A DNA stretch of 21,230 bases from Nitrososphaeraceae archaeon. GTDB taxonomy: Archaea; Thermoproteota; Nitrososphaeria; Nitrososphaerales; Nitrososphaeraceae. Positions 15,712 to 21,230 of this stretch are shown piece by piece. Every line of letters begins with the position of its first letter. The stretch's first letter is position 1. The position numbers and the translations under genes are program-made. Location: assembly GCA_025936955.1 (NCBI GenBank), contig JAICSL010000003.1, forward strand, positions 1-21,230, written 5' to 3'. The notes beneath the pieces were generated by a model that did not search any database, was not told the DNA's origin, and saw nothing but the letters and a program-made list of their open reading frames with translations.

Positions 15712-15975
15712 TTACTGATTTTCTTTGATCGTTTCAGTAAAATAATTATTCAATTCTATATTTTTTTGCATTCTTCTATAGAGATATTCATGTGATTTAC
15801 ATAAATAAAAAGGGATCTGATTTAATTCCGTTATATTAAAGGTACTTCTTTCTTTTATTAACTCTAATTGGACTATAAATTCTGCATCCTCCCCACATAT
15901 ATTGCACATAAACAGATCCTGGTATGAGGATTCATAATATTCATGGAAACCATCATCTGTTTCTTTTTTGTCCAC
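15712..15975 (-). CDS. Small CxxC/CxxH zinc-binding protein, hypothetical
   Basis: 87 residues. C24-x2-C27 near the start and C59-x2-H62 further on form a likely single zinc site with a 31-residue insert, a treble-clef-like arrangement (MCNICGED and LCKSHEYLYRR). The N-terminal 20 residues are acidic and the tail is polar. The start is a GTG at 15973-15975. It is 77 nt downstream of the ATPase stop, with a TATA-like TTTTAAGA in that gap, so it may have its own promoter as well as readthrough from the ATPase. Function unknown; binding of a protein or nucleic acid partner is plausible. Confidence 0.6.
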   Translation of the reverse strand: MDKKETDDGFHEYYESSYQDLFMCNICGEDAEFIVQLELIKERSTFNITELNQIPFYLCKSHEYLYRRMQKNIELNNYFTETIKENQ

Positions 15976-15995
15976 AAAGCTACACTTGTATTTCT

Positions 15996-16007
15996 CTCTT
16001 AAAAGAG
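15996..16007 (-). promoter_or_regulatory. Palindromic TATA-like element before the 15975 gene
   Basis: On the plus strand, CTCTTAAAAGAG has arms CTCTT and AAGAG around two bases, centred about 26 nt before the GTG at 15975. It could be a TATA box, a small operator over it, or both. Confidence 0.45.
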
Positions 16008-16052
16008 TTTGGAGTTTACAAATAAATTCTCAGTTTTAGATCAGATGCACTC

Positions 16053-17687
16053 TCAACAAAGCTTTATCGATTTTGCGAGCATCAAAGCCCTATTGGAATC
16101 ATCACACACAATCTCATCATTCTTGTATTTGCTGCTAAAATATATTAAATCAACTATCTTACATCGATCAATATTAACAAAGGTTGTTCGATTTGTACCA
16201 CTCGTGCTACTTGCGTTGGTTAGTACTACAAGTTTATCCGTAGAATTCAGGTATTTCATAGTATGGGATATTTGTTCAAAGCTTTTTGTACGATCTTTAT
16301 TTATGATTACTGAAACAGCGACTTTAGTTCCGTAAGGATCATTATACGTTAGATCAATTCCCTTATCCTTTCCATTGATAGATTCAGGTTTAGCAACTGT
16401 ACCTACTTCATGAGCATAATTAACTAGATCTCTTACTGCATTACGAATATCAGATTCAAGTGTTTGGAAGTCGCTGCAGCTTTTTCGAAGTTTGATAAAA
16501 TCGGATAGAGGAACATCCATGATACTTCCTCTTATTCTTAACCCTGGGTAAACACTTTTGATCGTATTATCAATATCCTCTTCTTCGATAAATTCTGCGT
16601 TCCTTTTTTTTGCACCCTCAGTAGAGTGATAGAGGATATTTATCATGGATCTTATGTTTCTAAAATCGGAGAATTCGTCATAAATTACTTTGAACTTTGC
16701 GATTAGATCACTTTCATTCTCTGGAGTAAATTTCTTTTCATAATCAAAATATTTTATATACTCTGTAACAATTTCCATGATCTCATGAAATGTGTTTGAG
16801 CCAGCAAGGTCTATTTTGTAATTTGCTTTTTCTAATCTATCAAATAAGGAAATACTTTGTTTTCGTATTTCTTCATAAGAAGATGGGGTTAGAATTAACA
16901 TAAGAATTGTAGAAGGAAGATGTGCATTAATTACTCCCTTAACAAAATCCAGTGACTCCTTGTCAGAACCGAACTCATCTATTTGAAAAATGGTCAATTT
17001 CTGCAGAAACCTTAAATTCAAGATAGATAGTGCAGATAAATTAGCAATTATATCTTCAAGATTTTCTACGTTATATAGACCAGCTTTAAACTTTCCCTCT
17101 ATTATTTGTTTTAAGATCGAGATTTCAACGTTAGAAAATTCATCTTTTAGTACACTTTCAAGGGCATAAGAGTCTGGAATAATCTTGTTATTGAGAAGTT
17201 CTTCTACCTTAGTATCAAGACTCTTACCTATAAGAAAATCCAATGTACGATATTTAAAAATCTTCCTTGCGTTATGAATATTTCTTTCAGCTTTAACTTT
17301 TAGAAAATTGATGATTGACTTTCTAAGATCGTTGATATATTCGGAAGTAAAACCATTTAACATCGCAGTATAAAGACTATTCAAATTACACGGAGATATT
17401 TGTGAAAGATCAACATACGAGATTGTTGTTTTGTCAGCGATCTCCTTTAAACCTCTAATATGTAAAGCAAGATGAGTCTTACCTGAGCCTACGTCTTGTA
17501 TTAGAGTGATCAAACGAAAATCTTTATCATTAGCTTTTTCATTAATTTTAGAACGGAGATCATCTATACAAGATAGTATAGAACCTCTTGCTTCTTTGTG
17601 TCTAGTCCCTCCTAATATACATGCATCAATGGTACTAGGGGTGGGGCTATTAGGATAAGGATTCTGGGCTAAGCCATATGGTGACAT
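16053..17687 (-). CDS. P-loop AAA-type ATPase with degenerate Mrr-like C-terminal domain
   Basis: 544 residues from an ATG that overlaps the upstream stop by one base (TAATG); a GTG nine bases earlier is possible. The opening MSPYGLAQNPYPNSPTPS resembles ExeA/Orc1-type ATPases. Walker A is QDVGSGKT at about 64-71, with Gln in place of the usual first Gly. Walker B is LTIFQIDEF at about 231-239 (D237, E238), sensor 1 lies near T267 and an arginine is at R284 (SLFDRLEKANY). A helical domain follows to about 390. Residues about 405-520 look like a PD-(D/E)xK/Mrr fold (GKDKGIDLTYNDP, KVAVSVIINK, KLVVLTNAS), but the E/QxK position reads S-V-I, so it is probably inactive. A DNA-related motor or switch is the likely role. 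Confidence 0.72.
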   Translation of the reverse strand: MSPYGLAQNPYPNSPTPSTIDACILGGTRHKEARGSILSCIDDLRSKINEKANDKDFRLITLIQDVGSGKTHLALHIRGLKEIADKTTISYVDLSQISPCNLNSLYTAMLNGFTSEYINDLRKSIINFLKVKAERNIHNARKIFKYRTLDFLIGKSLDTKVEELLNNKIIPDSYALESVLKDEFSNVEISILKQIIEGKFKAGLYNVENLEDIIANLSALSILNLRFLQKLTIFQIDEFGSDKESLDFVKGVINAHLPSTILMLILTPSSYEEIRKQSISLFDRLEKANYKIDLAGSNTFHEIMEIVTEYIKYFDYEKKFTPENESDLIAKFKVIYDEFSDFRNIRSMINILYHSTEGAKKRNAEFIEEEDIDNTIKSVYPGLRIRGSIMDVPLSDFIKLRKSCSDFQTLESDIRNAVRDLVNYAHEVGTVAKPESINGKDKGIDLTYNDPYGTKVAVSVIINKDRTKSFEQISHTMKYLNSTDKLVVLTNASSTSGTNRTTFVNIDRCKIVDLIYFSSKYKNDEIVCDDSNRALMLAKSIKLC

Positions 17688-18307
17688 TATATACACCTCA
17701 CAAAGCCATGAACTAATCCACGTACTGTAAGTCCTTCATAACCACCAGTAGATAACTCATATCTGTCGTGGTATTGATTTGTTAGTTCATTCATTAAAGA
17801 ATAAAACCTCTTATCAGAGATGTTGTATTTGTTACACAATTCACTTCTAATTTTTGCTATTTCGACCCACCCTATAGAACTTGAATGGTTTGCTATAGCG
17901 GTGTCAAATTCATTCCTGAATTGATCAAACTCTAAGGAAATTTTATCAGAGTTATTTTGTTCACTCTCTTCAATGGTCAACTTGACCTTTGTCGAAATAT
18001 CACTAGTAGTAGTCTCAATATTCTTTAATCGATCTAATGCATTATCAACAGACTGTTGCAATGATTTTATCGCTTCAAATGTGATCTTGAGTTTTGGATC
18101 ACTGTTTAGCAAACTCTGAAAGTAAAAATCCTTGTGCCACAAATAGTGTGCAGTACCCTTCTTATCAATTACGATATGACCCTGGTTAATCAAATTCTCA
18201 AGAATTAAATCAGTTTCTTCACCGTATTCTTTACGTAAATCTGTTTTTTTTATACCAGATACCCTCGCAGAAAGAATCCTTTCAATAATCTTTTCCTCTG
18301 CTGACAT
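17687..18307 (-). CDS. Winged-helix / coiled-coil / winged-helix protein, partner of the ATPase
   Basis: 206 residues in three parts. Residues 1-60 form a winged helix (EEKIIERILSARVSGIKKTDL, ETDLILENLINQGHIVIDKKG, then a wing with AHYLW). Residues about 75-140 form a helical coiled coil (FEAIKSLQQSVDNALDRLKNIE and on). Residues about 145-206 form a second winged-helix-like domain (GWVEIAKIRSELCNKYNISDKRFYSLMNEL, then a GGYEGLTVRG wing). Two DNA- or protein-binding ends joined by a coil suggest a dimeric adaptor. The stop overlaps the ATPase ATG, so translation is coupled and a complex is likely. A clear TATA 25 nt before the ATG drives the pair. No named family is recognised. Confidence 0.7.
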   Translation of the reverse strand: MSAEEKIIERILSARVSGIKKTDLRKEYGEETDLILENLINQGHIVIDKKGTAHYLWHKDFYFQSLLNSDPKLKITFEAIKSLQQSVDNALDRLKNIETTTSDISTKVKLTIEESEQNNSDKISLEFDQFRNEFDTAIANHSSSIGWVEIAKIRSELCNKYNISDKRFYSLMNELTNQYHDRYELSTGGYEGLTVRGLVHGFVRCI

Positions 18308-18872
18308 ACAATAAAACTTCTAAATTATTATTTAAAGGTGAACGTAATAAATCGCTATGCTCTGGGTAAAGTTAATTAAACTCAAACGAGTATTAATATT
18401 ATTCTGGGATGATGAACACTCTATCTGAAAGATGATGAAAGTACTAGGGTAACTGACCAAATCGTATATGAACGCTTCGGAATTCAACGTGTCCATGCGA
18501 AGATGTTGATATATCGTTACTGTAAATAATCATGGATGTTACAATCAATTTCATGAAATAATTCTATTATTAGTTCTAATATTATTGCATTGTATAATAT
18601 TCATCCCAACAAAAAAGCAATTCATCAGATACAAAATTGAAGATACATAAAGAAGAAATCATGAAAACGAGAGTACAATTGCATTTCTTGGCTTAATTAG
18701 CAGATATCGATTTGGTTTTAATACCATAAAGTGCGAAATAAAGGTCACTAATTATACTTAACTAATTCTTCTGTGAAAACACATCAAAATTAGAGGTATT
18801 GATAAACAGTAAAAGTGTCATAAATCTCTACACTATAGACGTTACTATAGAAGAAGATAACTAAGTATACCT
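18308..18872. other. 565-bp intergenic region, no gene seen
   Basis: It separates the cluster promoter from the GT2 stop codon. Only very short ORFs occur (for example 11 codons from 18661). No tRNA, repeat array or strong hairpin is visible. The cluster's TATA lies at its left edge. Confidence 0.5.
18328..18340 (-). promoter_or_regulatory. BRE/TATA promoter of the winged-helix/ATPase operon
   Basis: On the minus strand the sequence reads CACCTTTAAATAA: a TTTAAATA core centred about 25 nt before the ATG at 18307. It predicts a leaderless mRNA. Confidence 0.6.
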
Positions 18873-21077
18873 TTAAGTAGTATCATACTCTTTGAACTTT
18901 GCCCTCCCTTTCTTCATGGCAGCAAATATGAAGAAAATTACAGCTATCCATATTGCGCTAAGAAGTATATTTGTGAAGCTAGCATAAAGGTATGGCGTAG
19001 CTTCTTCTAAATTGGTTTCGATTATTTTAATTGACGCATGCAGGTCTATTAATCCTGTATTATATGCAGCGCTATTTGGTTGTAATGATGAAATAGAAAT
19101 AGCACGAGCAAGCATAGCATCAAGATCATTTTGAATCAGTCTAAAGTCTGTTTTTGGAGTCGTGAACGACCACACAGGATTCCCTTCTTTAGGAACGAAT
19201 TGCTTCACATGTTTTATATAGTCAATTAATCCTCCAGCTGTTTGAGATGATTCAGCTCTAGATAAGTAACCAGCTGCTTTATCCAAAGGGTAAATCGTAT
19301 TTTGATAACCATAGTATGCCATACTAGCCCCGAAGATGATAAATCCTAAAATTCCAGCCAGTGTTACTCTATAATATGTGGTTCCCAACTTCTTTCCGCC
19401 ATTATTCTTATCGCAGGCCCTTCTTATCATTGTCTTAGCACTGGCGGTGGTATTTAGTCTATCGGTTGTTTGGACATGAGCTTTAGATACTCTCGATGTG
19501 GTTGAAGCATCATTAATCCTCTTGGTTTGCACGTCTTTCTTTCGTGTACTTGGTTTTGTGTGAATTGAAGAATGCACAATGCTTAGATATGCTATATATA
19601 TAAAACCGATTGTCTGAATGGCTATAATAGGAACAAAAACCGGATTACCTGAGAATATGGAGATGAAAATTGCTATACATCCGTAAAGACCAAAAAAAAT
19701 CTCCAACAATGTGGTTTTGGTAAATGGCAAAACATAGGATTTATCCTTCCAATCTTCGTCATTTTTTACAATTCCAAATTTTGGAGTACGTAGGAACTCA
19801 TTCTTGTTGTCGATTAATGAGTCAAAGACTGCAACAGTGTTATTGACAGAGATGCCTGCTGCAAAGATCATTAGGTATAAATATTGTCTTGCCTTTTCTT
19901 TCCATTTGTCTTTCCAAATTTTCCTAATCATGTAAAGATACGTGCATGGACCCATTAGAATATAGATAAGTACACCAATAACTGGAGCTAAACTAACAGA
20001 ATATAATTTATAATGTAATGCAACTAAAATTGGAAATATCAAAAATTGTGTAAGGAATAATGGATGTACTATATGCCTAGTCAACTGTATAAATGCCTGT
20101 ATCTTTGTATCAAGAGGTAATTTTTTTTGTAATCCAACATCTATTAGCAATTTCATCGCAACTTGCATCGAACCCTTTGCCCAACGGAATTGTTGCCTCT
20201 TTGCAGCGTTGATCTGAACAGGAAGTTCAGCTTCTACCACGATATCTTCTAAGAACAAACATTTCCAGCCTTTCATCTGAGCTCTATAACTAAGATCAAG
20301 ATCTTCAACCAGGGTGCTTGTATGCCATCCACCTGCATCATTAATACACAAGGCTCTCCAAATGCCTGCAGTCCCATTAAAATTCATGAATAGATGTGTT
20401 AAGCTTTTAGCCTTCTGCTCTATAAGAAAATGCAGGTCGAGAGAAACTGCTTGCGCTTCTGTAAGACCAGAATACCCTTCATTAATGTGTCCCCATCTGC
20501 ACTGGACCAATCCCAGTTTTGGATTAGCAAAGTGGATTAGTGATTTTTTTAAAAAAGATGGAGGAGGAACAAAATCTGCATCAAAGATTGCTACGAATTC
20601 GCCTTTGGCACGCTTCATACCAGCTTTCAATGCGCTGGCTTTATAGCCAGATCGGTTTATTCTATGAATATGATTTATATCAAAACCTTGTAGTTTATAA
20701 TCGTCTACTATTGTTCTAATCAACTCCATAGTATCATCGTCGGAATCATCTAGTACCTGGATCTCTAATTTCTCCTTAGGATAATCAATTTGACATACAG
20801 CGTCAATTAGTCTAGCAGCCACATATTTTTCATTGTATAGAGGCAGCTGAATAGTCACGAGAGGAAGAAAATTTTCCTTTGATATCTCAGATTGTAGATT
20901 CCTTTGCTTTTCATGTCTTAAGTTATGCCTCGATTGATAAGAAAGATAGTAAAAATTAAGAGTATATAGCGTCATTATCCAGGCGATTGTAATAAATATG
21001 ACATAAAGAAAGGCTCCTAGTCCTAGCATAAACTTTGTCTGAGAAGAAAATATTTTGCTTGAAGTATTTATACTCAC
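18873..21077 (-). CDS. GT2 cellulose-synthase-like membrane glycosyltransferase with C-terminal extension
   Basis: 734 residues from a GTG. An N-terminal membrane helix (about 16-42) is followed by a GT-A domain: TIQLPLYNEKYV (75-86), LDDSDDD (109-115), FDADF (165-169, the metal/UDP-sugar DxD), FNGTAGIWR (233-241), TLVEDLDLSYR (255-265, catalytic ED) and QQFRW (295-299). Four or more membrane helices then form the polysaccharide channel. It therefore transfers sugars processively from a nucleotide donor and exports the chain, as in cellulose or mannan synthases; the polymer is unknown. Beyond about residue 500 there is a long basic Ser/Thr/Lys linker, a membrane helix (about 575-595), a helical outer domain and a last membrane helix (about 705-725). 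This extension is not part of the core enzyme. Confidence 0.88.
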   Translation of the reverse strand: MSINTSSKIFSSQTKFMLGLGAFLYVIFITIAWIMTLYTLNFYYLSYQSRHNLRHEKQRNLQSEISKENFLPLVTIQLPLYNEKYVAARLIDAVCQIDYPKEKLEIQVLDDSDDDTMELIRTIVDDYKLQGFDINHIHRINRSGYKASALKAGMKRAKGEFVAIFDADFVPPPSFLKKSLIHFANPKLGLVQCRWGHINEGYSGLTEAQAVSLDLHFLIEQKAKSLTHLFMNFNGTAGIWRALCINDAGGWHTSTLVEDLDLSYRAQMKGWKCLFLEDIVVEAELPVQINAAKRQQFRWAKGSMQVAMKLLIDVGLQKKLPLDTKIQAFIQLTRHIVHPLFLTQFLIFPILVALHYKLYSVSLAPVIGVLIYILMGPCTYLYMIRKIWKDKWKEKARQYLYLMIFAAGISVNNTVAVFDSLIDNKNEFLRTPKFGIVKNDEDWKDKSYVLPFTKTTLLEIFFGLYGCIAIFISIFSGNPVFVPIIAIQTIGFIYIAYLSIVHSSIHTKPSTRKKDVQTKRINDASTTSRVSKAHVQTTDRLNTTASAKTMIRRACDKNNGGKKLGTTYYRVTLAGILGFIIFGASMAYYGYQNTIYPLDKAAGYLSRAESSQTAGGLIDYIKHVKQFVPKEGNPVWSFTTPKTDFRLIQNDLDAMLARAISISSLQPNSAAYNTGLIDLHASIKIIETNLEEATPYLYASFTNILLSAIWIAVIFFIFAAMKKGRAKFKEYDTT

Positions 21078-21089
21078 CGAAGATTTTAT

Positions 21090-21230
21090 TTATTGACCCT
21101 TTTGAAATATTTTTACACATTGCGGAGGACATACGTTTTCACAGGCCATACAAAAAATACAATCTTTTTCTCTAATCATAAAAGGTTTCTTCTCGGATGC
21201 AGGATGTCCAGGAGTTTCTAACCATTCATA
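21090..21230 (-). CDS. 4Fe-4S ferredoxin-type protein, C-terminal fragment
   Basis: This is the last 46 codons of a gene that continues past the window edge. The pattern CIFCMACENVCPPQCVKIF gives the four cysteines of one 4Fe-4S cluster (C-x2-C-x2-C-x3-CP) and a fifth cysteine, preceded by KPFMIREKD. It carries electrons in the cytoplasm or is a small iron-sulfur subunit; the partner cannot be told from the fragment. Its TAA is 12 nt before the GT2 GTG, in the same frame, so the two genes are probably co-transcribed. Confidence 0.8.
   Translation of the reverse strand, partial: YEWLETPGHPASEKKPFMIREKDCIFCMACENVCPPQCVKIFQKGQ

Noticed and set aside
16009..16335. A 108-codon plus-strand open frame opposite the ATPase C-terminus
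   Set aside because: It overlaps the better supported minus-strand ATPase and its product has no recognisable features.
14488..18307. Integration of the orphan cluster into tRNA-Gly as a mobile island
   Set aside because: No second copy of the tRNA 3' end and no integrase or recombinase gene is visible in the window.
9071..18480. The 10-mer AACGCTTCGG in two intergenic regions (9071-9080 and 18471-18480)
   Set aside because: With a window of this size many shared 10-mers are expected by chance, and the flanks do not match.
1..21230. CRISPR arrays, insertion sequences, prophage genes, replication origin
   Set aside because: No regularly spaced repeats, transposase, integrase or phage structural genes, and no origin-type repeat cluster, were found on either strand.

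Overview
This window is AT-rich and archaeal. The gene set points to an ammonia-oxidising Nitrososphaerota (Thaumarchaeota) genome, most likely a Nitrososphaerales or Nitrosocosmicus-like one. Supporting genes are archaeal/eukaryal-type Pth2, aEF1B next to a four-CxxC zinc-ribbon gene, a CDC48-type double AAA+ ATPase, a geranylgeranyl-reductase-like flavoprotein, small winged-helix proteins and a secreted Vgb-like beta-propeller. Many genes have a TATA-like element about 25-30 nt before the start codon, including GTG and TTG starts, which is what leaderless archaeal transcription looks like. The lineage is an inference from gene content; no search was run.

Layout. Positions 1-161 hold the 3' end of phosphoglycerate kinase. 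It converges on a membrane-anchored seven-bladed propeller protein (209-1864, minus). Next come a VTT/DedA-type membrane protein (2071-2556), Pth2 (2602-2955, minus) and a divergent FAD-dependent reductase (3027-4193). The block at 4235-6932 (zinc ribbon, aEF1B, CDC48) is a compact plus-strand translation and proteostasis operon. A small winged-helix gene (7009-7242) converges on heme O synthase ctaB (7245-8135, minus).

From about 8.1 kb the gene density falls. Intergenic stretches of roughly 300-600 bp separate a small orphan ORF, an Hsp20 gene, a secreted orphan protein, an HflX-type GTPase with no normal start codon in its frame, two divergent orphans and a tRNA-Gly(GCC).

From 14.9 to 18.3 kb a minus-strand cluster of five uncharacterised genes carries the most unusual content. 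It has a winged-helix/coiled-coil/winged-helix protein translationally coupled to a P-loop ATPase, followed by three small proteins, two of them zinc-knuckle proteins. The ATPase has a C-terminal domain that resembles a catalytically dead Mrr-like nuclease. The window ends with a large GT2 polysaccharide synthase (18873-21077, minus) directly behind the 3' end of a 4Fe-4S ferredoxin gene.

How the genes work together. Only the 4235-6932 operon, the 16053-18307 pair and the ferredoxin/GT2 pair show real coupling by spacing. The best candidate for an undescribed system is the 14907-18307 cluster: DNA-binding adaptor, ATPase with pseudo-nuclease, and zinc mini-proteins. Its function cannot be read from the sequence alone.
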